In this document: positions 49,144-57,277 of the stretch, piece by piece
Numbering within the stretch: position 1 is the stretch's first letter
How the letters are laid out: every line of letters begins with the position of its first letter
From: Coprobacillus sp. CAG:698
GTDB lineage: Bacteria; Bacillota_I; Bacilli_A; ML615J-28; CAG-698
Direction: 5' to 3'
Length of the DNA: 64,000 bases
Assembly (NCBI GenBank): GCA_000431235.1
Contig: HF988719.1
Location: forward strand, 48,440-112,439
Notes under the pieces: generated by a model
What the model saw: only the letters and a program-made list of their open reading frames with translations
The model's database searches: none
Told to the model about the DNA's origin: nothing
Program-made: the position numbers and the translations under genes

Positions 49144-50956
49144 AGCATTATTTAAACAATCATGTAAAGCTAATGGAACAATGTGGCTAATTATAACATG
49201 TGCAGTATGTTTTATGCTAGCATGTGTAATGTTAATAAGTGGTAATGGAACTATTGGTGAAGTAAAAGATTCAATTCAAGATACAATTATTCAAAAAGAG
49301 ATAGATTCTCAATTAGAAAAAAGAGCAATTAACTATTACATAAATGGTTATGATGGATTAATACAATTTGATGAATATTTTACTGAAAATGCAAAAGACA
49401 ATCTAAGTTATCTATCATGGGTAAGCCAAAAACCTGAGAAAGATAATTATGCAACTGATGAAGAATATCAAGCATCTTTAGAAGTATGGAATAAAGCTAA
49501 GCCTATAATGACTACTGCTTGTGGGAAAAGTTACGCAGCATCTGTAGATATCTGGCTAGGAATTATGCCAAATATGAATAAATATCCTAGTGTAGAATCA
49601 TATATAAAAGCACTAGAAGAATGGAAAAAGTTATCTCCAGCAACTACCGAAAAAGCAGCATCAATTGCATATACTTCTGCATGCTCACAAATCCAAGAAT
49701 ATGTATATGATAAAGCTCTTAGATTAAACGAAAAATATACAAAAGATTCTGCCGAAACCCAAGAAATGCTAGGATCAGTAATGTATGCAATAAATCCTAA
49801 TGGTTTATTTAATAATTTCTTTACATCTCATAATGAGAAAAAACCTAATGATTATGATGTAGTATCATTAGTAAATCACATTGCATCAGGTGATATAGAT
49901 ACATATTTAAAGTCTGAAGAAAGAAAAGAATACTGTGAAGATAGAGCTGAAACTATTTCAGCAATCTTCATAGCAGGTAATATGACTGAAGCAAGTAATG
50001 TACAAAAAATTTTAGAAGTGCTAATTTCATTTGGTGTAACAGAACAAAAATATAATGAATTTGGTTATACGTACGATTCAATAAAAGATTTATCAGCATC
50101 AGCAGTTATAACATATAGAAATCGTTTAGATTATGAAATTAAAATGATAGATGATAAATATTTAGAAAAACTTGAAAATGGAGAAATCACTGGTGATGAA
50201 TATAATAAAATGATTAGTGATGTTAAAGAATCATTAGAAAGTGAAATAACAAGTAGTTTATTAACTTCACTTCCTGATGGTGTCGCAAATGCTTTAGAAG
50301 AAGTAGGTAAAGCTGATCTTTACACATTAATTGTTGGCTCAATATTCTATAAATTAGCAGGATTGTTATTACCAATTATATATATGATTATGGCAGCAAA
50401 TAACTTAATAGCTGGTCAAGTCGATAGTGGCTCTATGGCATATATTCTATCAACTTCTACAAAGAGAAAAACAATTGTCTTCACACAAGCAATTTATTTA
50501 TTAGGTTCACTACTAGCAATGTTTATGTTGACATCAGTTACGGGATGTATTTGTCTATCAATAGTTAAGAGTGATGTTTCACTTACATATGGAAAACTAA
50601 TTTTATTGAATTTAGGTGCATTCTTAGTATTATTTGCCTTATCAGGCTTGTGCTTCTTTACTTCTTGTTATTTCGACAGAAGCAAGAGATCAATGGCAAT
50701 TGGTGGAGGTTTAAGTATTTTTGCACTAGTAGCAGCCATGTTAGGATTATTTGGTAGTGAAGTAATACCATCAGTTGTAAGATTAGATTCATTAAATTAT
50801 TTTAACTATACAACTATTATTTCGTTATTTGATGTAATATCTATTATTAAAGGCTCAAATGTATATATTATAAAGTTTGTTATTTTAGTTGCAATGGGTT
50901 TAATAGGATATATTCTAGGATCAATGAAATTTATCAAAAAAGATTTACCACTATAA
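49133..50956 (+). CDS. ABC-2 type permease with a large extracytoplasmic insert
   Basis: A 607-residue membrane protein. One helix lies near the N-terminus (about 17-36), followed by an external region of about 350 residues, then about six helices from residue 396 (SIFYKLAGLLLPIIYMIMAANN onward), the ABC2_membrane layout. The external part holds a tandem duplication of about 37 residues (105-141 and 150-186, pattern Y.(T/S)...Y..(S/A)LE.W.K..P..T....A). It overlaps the second ATPase gene by 11 bp. It is the membrane subunit of this exporter; the insert may bind substrate or wall. Confidence 0.85.
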   Translation: MFNKALFKQSCKANGTMWLIITCAVCFMLACVMLISGNGTIGEVKDSIQDTIIQKEIDSQLEKRAINYYINGYDGLIQFDEYFTENAKDNLSYLSWVSQKPEKDNYATDEEYQASLEVWNKAKPIMTTACGKSYAASVDIWLGIMPNMNKYPSVESYIKALEEWKKLSPATTEKAASIAYTSACSQIQEYVYDKALRLNEKYTKDSAETQEMLGSVMYAINPNGLFNNFFTSHNEKKPNDYDVVSLVNHIASGDIDTYLKSEERKEYCEDRAETISAIFIAGNMTEASNVQKILEVLISFGVTEQKYNEFGYTYDSIKDLSASAVITYRNRLDYEIKMIDDKYLEKLENGEITGDEYNKMISDVKESLESEITSSLLTSLPDGVANALEEVGKADLYTLIVGSIFYKLAGLLLPIIYMIMAANNLIAGQVDSGSMAYILSTSTKRKTIVFTQAIYLLGSLLAMFMLTSVTGCICLSIVKSDVSLTYGKLILLNLGAFLVLFALSGLCFFTSCYFDRSKRSMAIGGGLSIFALVAAMLGLFGSEVIPSVVRLDSLNYFNYTTIISLFDVISIIKGSNVYIIKFVILVAMGLIGYILGSMKFIKKDLPL

Positions 50957-50970
50957 AAGGAGAAAAAATT

Positions 50971-51423
50971 ATGTTTGAATTTAAAAAAATATGTAATGAA
51001 TTTGAAAATATGACAATAATTGAAAGAGGTGTTATTTTAACTGAAAAATCAGTTAAAATATTAGCTAAACTAAATGCTTTAAAAAATGAAAAAATAGATC
51101 CACTTGTAGCGTATGCAAGTTTTGTAATGGGCTCTATTATGGCAGATGGAAAAGTTAATGAACAAGAATACATTTTAATGTATCCATCATTATTAAAAGT
51201 TTTTGGAGATCAATTTGATTTTGAATCAATAAAGAAAGCACTAGAAAAAGATTATGATGGTAAAAAGTTAATTAAAGATTATGTCAAAGAATTTTCTAAT
51301 TTAATTAATAAAGAAGATGAAGACTTATTAGATGATATCGTAATTTTAACTTTATGTATTGTTAGTGTTGATGGAAGGATTTCATTAAAAGAAAAAAGAT
51401 ACATAAGGAGATTGTTTAATTAA
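50971..51423 (+). CDS. TerB-like protein
   Basis: A 150-residue helical protein with two acidic motifs typical of the TerB/DjlA-like fold: MADGKVNEQEYILM near residue 55 and VDGRISLKEKRYIRRLF at the C-terminus. TerB proteins bind metal and appear in tellurite/stress gene sets, but also as stray cytosolic proteins of unknown role. It lies 14 bp after the permease gene and ends at the operon's terminator, so it is probably co-expressed with the exporter. Link to function is unknown. Confidence 0.65.
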   Translation: MFEFKKICNEFENMTIIERGVILTEKSVKILAKLNALKNEKIDPLVAYASFVMGSIMADGKVNEQEYILMYPSLLKVFGDQFDFESIKKALEKDYDGKKLIKDYVKEFSNLINKEDEDLLDDIVILTLCIVSVDGRISLKEKRYIRRLFN

Positions 51424-51428
51424 AATAA

Positions 51429-51456
51429 AAGTCTAGGCAAGATGCCTAGGCTTTTT
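51429..51456. terminator. bidirectional terminator
   Basis: AAGTCTAGGC (51429-51438) pairs with GCCTAGGCTT (51444-51453), one T-G pair, 5-nt loop, T run on the right and A run on the left. Serves the exporter operon and the convergent TSCPD gene. Confidence 0.85.
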
Positions 51457-51706
51457 ACTTAAGTGCTTTTTCTAGTGCTTTTGCAAGTTGATCAGCACAG
51501 CTAGTTTTTTTATCTCTACATAAATTGCCTTTGAGAAGAGAACATATCTTTGCTGCGTCTTGACCTTCACATAGTTTACTGATAGCTTTTAAATTTCCAT
51601 CACAACCACCAATATAATGAAGATTAACTATTTTATTATCATCAGTTAAGTCAAAAATTATTTGTCTACTACATACACCAGAAGGAGTATATTCAAAATG
51701 TTTCAT
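51455..51706 (-). CDS. TSCPD domain protein (TIGR03905 type)
   Basis: An 83-residue protein matching the small TSCPD family: EYTPSGVCSRQIIFDLTDDNKIVNLHYIGGCDGNLKAISKLCEGQDAAKICSLLKGNLCRDKKTSCADQLAKAL. The name motif appears as KTSCADQL; five or six cysteines suggest a metal or redox site. The TSCPD domain also ends many vitamin-B12-dependent ribonucleotide reductases, but function as a free protein is unknown. ATG 51706 is preferred over GTG 51715, since AAGAGGTG lies just upstream. Confidence 0.85.
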   Translation of the reverse strand: MKHFEYTPSGVCSRQIIFDLTDDNKIVNLHYIGGCDGNLKAISKLCEGQDAAKICSLLKGNLCRDKKTSCADQLAKALEKALK

Positions 51707-51785
51707 GTTCTTCACCTCTTGATATTATTTTACTATATATATGTTTTTATTTCAAGAAAAACCTATTTCTTTTTTTTAAAAAGTG

Positions 51786-51794
51786 TGATATAAT
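51786..51794 (+). promoter_or_regulatory. extended -10 promoter for the cysteine desulfurase-thiI pair
   Basis: TGATATAAT (TATAAT at 51789-51794), 18 nt before the chosen start. No clear -35. Confidence 0.5.
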
Positions 51795-51811
51795 CAAAAA
51801 AGGTGATAAAT

Positions 51812-52912
51812 ATGTATTTTGATTATACAGCAACAACAAAAATGGATGATGAAGTATTAAAAGCATATATAGAAATTCAAAGTAAATATTATGCAAATAC
51901 AACATCTTTACATTCATTTGGTCAAAGATGTAATAATATATGTGAGCAAATGAAAAGTGAAATAAAAAGAATATTAAATGTTGAAGGAAACATTATTTTT
52001 ACATCTAATGCAACCGAAGCGAATAATCTCGCAATTTTTGGTTTATTAGGTGAAAAAAAAGGAAAAATAATAACAACCAAAATAGAACATCCATCAGTAT
52101 ATGAAGTTTTTCAAGAATTAGAAAAAAAAGGATATGAAGTATGTTATTTAGATGTTGATGAAATTGGAATAATAGACTTAGATATGCTTAAAAGAGAAAT
52201 GAATAAAGATGTTATTCTTGTTTCTATTATGTGGGTTAACAATATTGTTGGCTCAATTCAACCTATAAAAGAAGTAATTGAAATTGTAAAAGGATATTCA
52301 AAAGCAAAATTACATGTTGATGCTGTTCAAGGAATATGTAAGATTAAACCTGATTTTGATTTAAATAAAATAGATGCGTTTACTTTTAGTGCTCATAAAT
52401 TTTATGGACCTAAGGGAATAGGAGCAATTATTCATCGAAAAGAAATAATGCTTCAACCACGTTTATTTGGCTCTAACGCTCAAGAGGGTATAAAACCTGG
52501 AACATATGATTTGGGCTTGGTTGTATGCTTAGCAAAAGCACTAAAGAAATATTATTATAAAGTAGATGAACATTTTGATTATGTTAAAGAATTATCAGAA
52601 TATATAGTGTCAAGAATTAATAATCCTAAAGTTATCATTAATTCTCACGTAAGCGAAAAAAATTCACCATATATAATAAACATATCTGTTTTAGGAATTC
52701 TTGGGGAAACAGTAGTACACATATTTGAATCACAAGATATGTACGTATCAACAGGTTCAGCATGTTCATCAAAACTTCAGAAACCCGAGAAAACAATATA
52801 TGCAATGACAAAAGATATTAATAGAGCAAAATCAACAGTTAGAATAAGTTTATCTCACTTAACAACGCGTGAAGAAGCGGATAAATTAATAAATGTAATT
52901 AATAATATATAA
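51812..52912 (+). CDS. cysteine desulfurase (NifS/IscS family, ThiI partner)
   Basis: A PLP enzyme that takes sulfur from cysteine. The 366 residues show MYFDYTATTKMD at the start, TSNATEANNLAIFG, the PLP lysine in FSAHKFYGPKGIGA and the sulfur-accepting Cys in STGSACSSKLQKPEKTI. It lies 14 bp upstream of thiI, the same pairing as nifZ-thiI in Bacillus, where it supplies sulfur for 4-thiouridine in tRNA. ATG 51812 is chosen because AAGGTGAT is just upstream; a GTG at 51803 lies in that site. Confidence 0.9.
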   Translation: MYFDYTATTKMDDEVLKAYIEIQSKYYANTTSLHSFGQRCNNICEQMKSEIKRILNVEGNIIFTSNATEANNLAIFGLLGEKKGKIITTKIEHPSVYEVFQELEKKGYEVCYLDVDEIGIIDLDMLKREMNKDVILVSIMWVNNIVGSIQPIKEVIEIVKGYSKAKLHVDAVQGICKIKPDFDLNKIDAFTFSAHKFYGPKGIGAIIHRKEIMLQPRLFGSNAQEGIKPGTYDLGLVVCLAKALKKYYYKVDEHFDYVKELSEYIVSRINNPKVIINSHVSEKNSPYIINISVLGILGETVVHIFESQDMYVSTGSACSSKLQKPEKTIYAMTKDINRAKSTVRISLSHLTTREEADKLINVINNI

Positions 52913-52926
52913 AATGGAGTAAAAAT

Positions 52927-54144
52927 ATGAATTATGATATTATATTAGTTAGATATGGAGAAATGACATTAAAGAAGAAAAATTACAAACAATTTCTTAA
53001 AAAAATAAATGAAAATATAAAACGTAAGTGTAGTGTTTTTCCTAAACTAACATATTTTAATACTGATTATCGTTTTTATATATATCTCAATGGAGAAAAT
53101 TATGAGAATGTAATTAATGTTTTAAATACAGTTGTAGGATTATATTCCTACAGCTTGTGTAAATATGCTCAAGATAACTATGATAACATTTCAGAAATTG
53201 CAATTGCGATGCTTAAAGAAAAATTGAATGGACAAAAAGCAACTTTTAAAGTTGAAACTAATCGCGGAAATAAGTCTTTTCCAGCCACTTCAATTCAAAT
53301 ATCTCAAGAAGTTGCAAAAAGGATATTGCCAAACGTTGAAGGATTAAGTGTTGATGTTCATAATCCAATGTACACTATAAATATTGATTTAAGATGTGAA
53401 GGCACATATATTTATTTGAACGAAATTAAAGGTTTAGGAGGTTATCCATCAGGCACTCAAGGAAGTGGACTTCTAATGATGAGTGGTGGACTAGACAGCC
53501 CTGTGGCTTGTTACTTAGCAATGCGTAAAGGTTTAAATGTTTATGCAATTCACTATGCCTCTCCTCCATATACTTCTGATAATGCCCTTCAAAAAGTGGT
53601 TGATCTTCTTCAAGTATTAGCAAAATATACAAGTAATGATAAAATAAAATTGTTTGTTGTTCCATTTACAAAAATCCAACAATCAATTCACGAAAATGCC
53701 TCACCAAAATATTTAGTAACATTAATGCGCAGAGCAATGTATAAAATAGGGGAAAAGGTATGCTTAAACAAAAAAATAGATGTAATGATCAATGGAGAAA
53801 GCATTGGACAAGTAGCTTCACAAACATTAGAAAGTATGAAAGTTGTGAACGCAGTAACATGTCTTCCAATTATAAGACCTCTAGCTACATATGATAAAGA
53901 AGAAATAATTGCTATAGCAAGAAAAATAAAAACATATGATATTTCAATAAGACCATACGAAGATTGCTGTACTGTTTTTGTTCCTGAGCATCCGGTTATT
54001 AAACCTAGTATTGAAGAAGCTCTTTTAGAAGAAAGTAAATGCAATTTAGATCCTTTAATTGAAGAAGCAGTTATAAATATTGAAACAATAGAATTAAATG
54101 ATAAAGATAAATACTCTGTATTTAAAGATAAATTTGATATTTAA
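52927..54144 (+). CDS. thiI: tRNA 4-thiouridine synthase ThiI
   Basis: ThiI adenylates U8 of tRNA and thiolates it. The 405 residues (Bacillus-type, without the C-terminal rhodanese of the E. coli form) have the N-terminal ferredoxin-like part, the THUMP domain (about 60-165) and the PP-loop ATPase with MMSGGLDSPVACYLAMRKG near residue 188. CCTVFVPEHP near residue 344 is the usual C-terminal Cys block. With no rhodanese domain, sulfur transfer must come from the cysteine desulfurase encoded just upstream or another carrier. Confidence 0.95.
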   Translation: MNYDIILVRYGEMTLKKKNYKQFLKKINENIKRKCSVFPKLTYFNTDYRFYIYLNGENYENVINVLNTVVGLYSYSLCKYAQDNYDNISEIAIAMLKEKLNGQKATFKVETNRGNKSFPATSIQISQEVAKRILPNVEGLSVDVHNPMYTINIDLRCEGTYIYLNEIKGLGGYPSGTQGSGLLMMSGGLDSPVACYLAMRKGLNVYAIHYASPPYTSDNALQKVVDLLQVLAKYTSNDKIKLFVVPFTKIQQSIHENASPKYLVTLMRRAMYKIGEKVCLNKKIDVMINGESIGQVASQTLESMKVVNAVTCLPIIRPLATYDKEEIIAIARKIKTYDISIRPYEDCCTVFVPEHPVIKPSIEEALLEESKCNLDPLIEEAVINIETIELNDKDKYSVFKDKFDI

Positions 54145-54172
54145 ATTGGAAAAAAATACCATACAAAAAAAT

Positions 54173-54201
54173 GTTTAAGTAGTGAAAAAAAGGCCATAAT
54201 A
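54173..54201 (+). promoter_or_regulatory. probable sigma-G promoter of the SASP gene
   Basis: CATAATA (54195-54201) matches the sigma-G -10 CATWHTA exactly. GTTTA (54173-54177) differs by one base from the -35 GHATR; spacing 17 bp. The start codon follows about 23 bp later. Confidence 0.6.
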
Positions 54202-54224
54202 ATTACTGAACGGAGGTGAAAATA

Positions 54225-54434
54225 ATGAATAGTTCATCTTATAACAGTAATAAAAATAAATTAGCAGTTCCTGGTGCAGCTACAGCAGTTGACCAAATGA
54301 AATATGAAATCGCTAATGAATTTGGTGTTAACTTAGGTGCTGATGCTACAGCTCGTCAAAACGGTTCAGTTGGTGGTGAAATCACTCGTAGACTTGTTAA
54401 AATGGCACAATCTAATTTAGGTACTACTAAGTAA
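54225..54434 (+). CDS. alpha/beta-type small acid-soluble spore protein
   Basis: A 69-residue SASP. These coat spore DNA, switch it to A-like form and protect it from UV and heat. The family core is complete: KYEIANEFGVNLGADATARQNGSVGGEITRRLVKMAQ, including the germination protease GPR cleavage region (ANEFGV). The N-terminus is Ser/Asn-rich. ATG 54225 follows the strong CGGAGGTGA; a GTG at 54216 lies within it. It has a sigma-G-type promoter and its own terminator. This is direct evidence that the organism makes true endospores. Confidence 0.95.
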   Translation: MNSSSYNSNKNKLAVPGAATAVDQMKYEIANEFGVNLGADATARQNGSVGGEITRRLVKMAQSNLGTTK

Positions 54435-54443
54435 ATAACATGT

Positions 54444-54473
54444 AAAATGCCTTATTAAGGGCATTTTATTTTT
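54444..54473 (+). terminator. rho-independent terminator after the SASP gene
   Basis: AAAATGCC (54444-54451) pairs with GGCATTTT (54460-54467), 8-nt loop, then T run. Confidence 0.88.
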
Positions 54474-54633
54474 TACAAAGACAATAAATTTATAAAAGAA
54501 AAGTTTAACTATAAAAGATTTATTATATAAGGTTACATTAGATAATGATACCATTATTTATTTGACCTTTTTCTTTTAATACTTATCAATAAAAATTGTT
54601 TTTTATTTTACTATAGAAATATATGAAAAAGTG

Positions 54634-54647
54634 TGATAAAATATAAT
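54634..54647 (+). promoter_or_regulatory. probable -10 region for the next operon
   Basis: TGATAAAAT (54634-54642) overlaps TATAAT (54642-54647); either could be the -10. No convincing -35. The 200 bp before it holds nothing recognisable. Confidence 0.4.
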
Positions 54648-54664
54648 TATACTGGAGAAAAACT

Positions 54665-55330
54665 ATGGATGAAAAAGAAAAAAACTTAAATGAAACTTTA
54701 GAAACAGAAGAAATTGAACTTCCAAAATATGAGGACGATTTAAATACTTCACTTACAATTGACGAAATTAATGATTTATCTGAAAATGATATTATGCTAT
54801 TATTACAAAAAATAGATATTGAAGTAGAACAATATGAAGATATTTATATGAAAGGTGAAGAAGAAGGATTAACTATTGAAGAAATGAATGATAAGGGATT
54901 CAATGAAACTGAATATAATAGATTGCTAGAGTTAAGCAAAGCTTTATATAAAAACTTAAAAGCTCTACGAAAGATGAAAAAAGATAATTCATTCTTTGCT
55001 GTAATACCTTTATGGTGTATTTTTATGTTTGTTGTAGTTGCCCTATTAACAATGTATCCTGTTAGTCCTTTTCTTCCTACAAAACTTTTAGGAGTAGTGT
55101 CGGGAATTATTACTAAATTATTCACTGATTATAGAGCTGGCGCAATTGTCTTTATTGTCATTTATCACGTATTATTTATAATTATTGAAGTAGTAAGTTT
55201 ATTATTCCTTCGTAAGAAATGCAAAAAAACAAATCAAGGATTTAAAAGTGTCAAGAATTTTTTAATTCTTATCATTATTAATGTGATTATAATGATACCT
55301 GCACTTATCATTTTGTTCACTGCTGTATGA
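54665..55330 (+). CDS. membrane protein of unknown function
   Basis: A 221-residue protein. The first 100 residues are acidic and helical (EEIELPKYEDDLNTS...EINDLSENDIMLLLQKIDIEVEQYED), cytosolic; then come three membrane helices (about 116-138, 160-184, 196-220), with Lys-rich loops. No signal peptide. I recognise no family. It overlaps the SpoU methyltransferase gene by 4 bp (ATGA), so it is translated from the same mRNA, but that pairing does not suggest a role. Confidence 0.7.
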   Translation: MDEKEKNLNETLETEEIELPKYEDDLNTSLTIDEINDLSENDIMLLLQKIDIEVEQYEDIYMKGEEEGLTIEEMNDKGFNETEYNRLLELSKALYKNLKALRKMKKDNSFFAVIPLWCIFMFVVVALLTMYPVSPFLPTKLLGVVSGIITKLFTDYRAGAIVFIVIYHVLFIIIEVVSLLFLRKKCKKTNQGFKSVKNFLILIIINVIIMIPALIILFTAV

Positions 55331-56058
55331 AAGAAATAACATCTGTCAATAATCCTTTAATAAAAGAGTTAATAAAACTCAAGCAAAAAAAATATCGTGA
55401 TAAAGAAAAAAAGTTTATTGTTGAGGGATACAATATAATTGAAGAGGCTAAAGATTATATAACTTTAATAATAACTTCTTCTAAAGAAGATGAAAACATT
55501 TTGCCCAATGTTGAGCATATCTTAGTTCCTAAAGAAATAATTGGAAAACTATCAGAAACAGTTACACCTCAAGGAATAATTGGAATATGTAACTATGTTA
55601 CTTCGCGAGAAAACTTTGAAGGAAATGTTTTAGTGCTAGATGGATTACAAGATCCAGGCAACATAGGGACTTTAATTAGAACAGCAATTTGTTTTGATTT
55701 TAATACTATTTATATAACAGATAATTCATGTGATATATATAATGAAAAGGTGTTAAGAGCAACACAAGGGGGAATATTCAAAGTTAATATTATTCGTAAA
55801 AATATAAATGATATAATAGATGACTTAAAGAAAAAAGGATATTATATCGTTGGAACATCCTTAAAAAATGGCATTCCTTTAAATGATATTAATTTCAAAA
55901 ATTTAAATGCAATAATTCTTGGTAATGAAGGAAATGGTGTTTCTAAAGAAACAATAGAACGAAGTAATATAAATGCATATATTCCTATTAATACAAGCAT
56001 GGAATCACTTAATGTTGCAATTGCTGGTGGAATAATAATGAATAAAGTGAGAAATTAA
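55327..56058 (+). CDS. TrmH/SpoU family RNA 2'-O-methyltransferase
   Basis: The 243 residues form an N-terminal substrate-binding part (EITSVNNPLIKELIKLKQKKYRDKEKKFIVEG) and the knotted SpoU SAM domain with its three motifs: VLDGLQDPGNIGTLIRTA, IILGNEGNGVSKE and IPINTSMESLNVAIAGGI. Such enzymes methylate ribose in 23S rRNA or tRNA; this one resembles the 23S rRNA group (RlmB/TsnR-like, YsgA of Bacillus). Exact target not readable. It starts 4 bp inside the upstream gene and is followed with no gap by the Nudix gene. Confidence 0.92.
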   Translation: MKEITSVNNPLIKELIKLKQKKYRDKEKKFIVEGYNIIEEAKDYITLIITSSKEDENILPNVEHILVPKEIIGKLSETVTPQGIIGICNYVTSRENFEGNVLVLDGLQDPGNIGTLIRTAICFDFNTIYITDNSCDIYNEKVLRATQGGIFKVNIIRKNINDIIDDLKKKGYYIVGTSLKNGIPLNDINFKNLNAIILGNEGNGVSKETIERSNINAYIPINTSMESLNVAIAGGIIMNKVRN

Positions 56059-56649
56059 ATGAATTATATAGATGTATTAAATAGTGTCAGAAAATACAAT
56101 CCTTTAAACGAAGCTGAAGCGTGTGATAAAGAGCAAATAATATGGCTATTAGAAAATTATAAAGAAAAAGCATTTTCTCGCAACTTAATGTTTGGACATA
56201 TAACAGCCTCAGGAATAGTAGTTGATGAAACACATGAGTATATGTTGATGTGCTTTCATAACATATATAAATCGTGGGCTTGGTTAGGAGGCCATGCTGA
56301 CGGAGAAATGGATTTAGAAAAACTTGCCAGAAGAGAAATCTTAGAAGAAACAGGGCTTGATGATTTACACCTCTTTCAAGATTCTTTTTCCTCAATGGAA
56401 GTTTTAGCTGTCGATGGACACATAAAAAAAGGAAAATATGTTCCTACGCATCTTCATTACAATCTTACGTATTTATACGTTGGTGATAAAAGCAAAAAAG
56501 TTTTCATTAAACCTGATGAGAATAGTAATGTAAAATGGATAAAAATAAAAGATTTATACGATCATGTAAAAAATGATCATGATATGTATCATATATACAA
56601 AAAAAACTTGGAAAGAATTGTTTGTAAAGATTTATTTACTATTGATTAA
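56059..56649 (+). CDS. Nudix hydrolase
   Basis: A 196-residue pyrophosphohydrolase with a perfect Nudix box: GGHADGEMDLEKLARREILEETGL near residues 78-100 fits Gx5Ex7REUxEExGU. Flanking parts show the usual fold (IVVDETHEYMLMCFHNIYKSWAWLG). The substrate cannot be told; family members cleave nucleoside diphosphate derivatives. The start codon follows directly after the stop of the methyltransferase gene, so it is the third gene of this unit. Confidence 0.93.
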   Translation: MNYIDVLNSVRKYNPLNEAEACDKEQIIWLLENYKEKAFSRNLMFGHITASGIVVDETHEYMLMCFHNIYKSWAWLGGHADGEMDLEKLARREILEETGLDDLHLFQDSFSSMEVLAVDGHIKKGKYVPTHLHYNLTYLYVGDKSKKVFIKPDENSNVKWIKIKDLYDHVKNDHDMYHIYKKNLERIVCKDLFTID

Positions 56650-56703
56650 TTAATGTATTATTTTCTAAATGTAAAGAATAATATATATAGAATGAGAAAA
56701 GTA

Positions 56704-56732
56704 TTTACAAAACAATAGATGTATGGTATAAT
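56704..56732 (+). promoter_or_regulatory. sigma-A promoter of the rimP-nusA-infB operon
   Basis: TTTACA (56704-56709), 17 bp, TATAAT (56727-56732) with extended TGG. Confidence 0.8.
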
Positions 56733-56749
56733 ATAGTAAAGATTTCAAA

Positions 56750-56775
56750 AAAGGAGTGAGTTTTCTCACTCCTTT
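56750..56775 (+). promoter_or_regulatory. leader hairpin upstream of rimP
   Basis: AAAGGAGTGAG (56750-56760) pairs perfectly with CTCACTCCTTT (56765-56775), TTTT loop. It lies about 10 nt after the predicted start of transcription and 22 nt before rimP. No long T run follows (TTT then A), so it is not a full terminator; it may be a pausing/attenuation site or protect the 5' end. Control by NusA, encoded in this operon, is possible. Confidence 0.6.
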
Positions 56776-56797
56776 AAAAATGCAACCTGGAGAAAAT

Positions 56798-57265
56798 ATG
56801 AATCAAATTGAAGAAAAAAGTTTAAGGCTCGCGGAAGAGTGTGCTCAAAAATTGAATTTAAGAATCATTGAAGTAGAATACGTATTCGAAAATGGTATTA
56901 AAATTTTAAGAGTAATTACTGATGGTGAAAATGGTTTGAGTTTAGATGATGCAACTAAACTAAATGAAATGTTAAGTGCTCGTTTGGATGAAGAAGATTT
57001 TATTGACGAGGAATATTATTTAGAAGTTTCAAGTGAAGGAATTGAAAAAGAACTTCGAAATGATGAAGACATTAAAAAAGCAATTGGTAAGTATGTATTT
57101 ATCAAGATGTATGAAAAGGTAGATGGCATCAAAGAAATCTATGGTGATTTAATAGATTTTGATGGAGATATACTGGATGTAAATTACTTAGTAAAGAATA
57201 AAAAGAAAAATATAAAAATACAAAAAAATAAAATAAGCAAGATTCGTTTAGCAGTTAAGTTTTAG
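56798..57265 (+). CDS. rimP: ribosome maturation factor RimP
   Basis: RimP assists 30S assembly. The 155 residues show the family pattern: N-terminal LAEECAQKLNLRIIEVEYVFENGIKILRVITDGENGLSLDDATKLNEMLSARLDEED and YYLEVSSEGIEKELRND, with a C-terminal Sm-like part. ATG 56798 follows TGGAGAA; an in-frame GTG at 56756 lies inside a leader hairpin and its own ribosome site, so is rejected. First gene of the conserved rimP-nusA-ylxR-ylxQ-infB-rbfA operon. Confidence 0.94.
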   Translation: MNQIEEKSLRLAEECAQKLNLRIIEVEYVFENGIKILRVITDGENGLSLDDATKLNEMLSARLDEEDFIDEEYYLEVSSEGIEKELRNDEDIKKAIGKYVFIKMYEKVDGIKEIYGDLIDFDGDILDVNYLVKNKKKNIKIQKNKISKIRLAVKF

Positions 57266-57277
57266 GAGGTTATAGCA

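Noticed and set aside
53688..54044. 118-codon open frame on the minus strand
   Set aside because: Opposite thiI, which is intact and well conserved.
56756..56797. Longer RimP starting at GTG 56756
   Set aside because: This start lies within the stem of the leader hairpin and overlaps its own ribosome-binding sequence; ATG 56798 has GGAG at the right distance and gives the family N-terminus.
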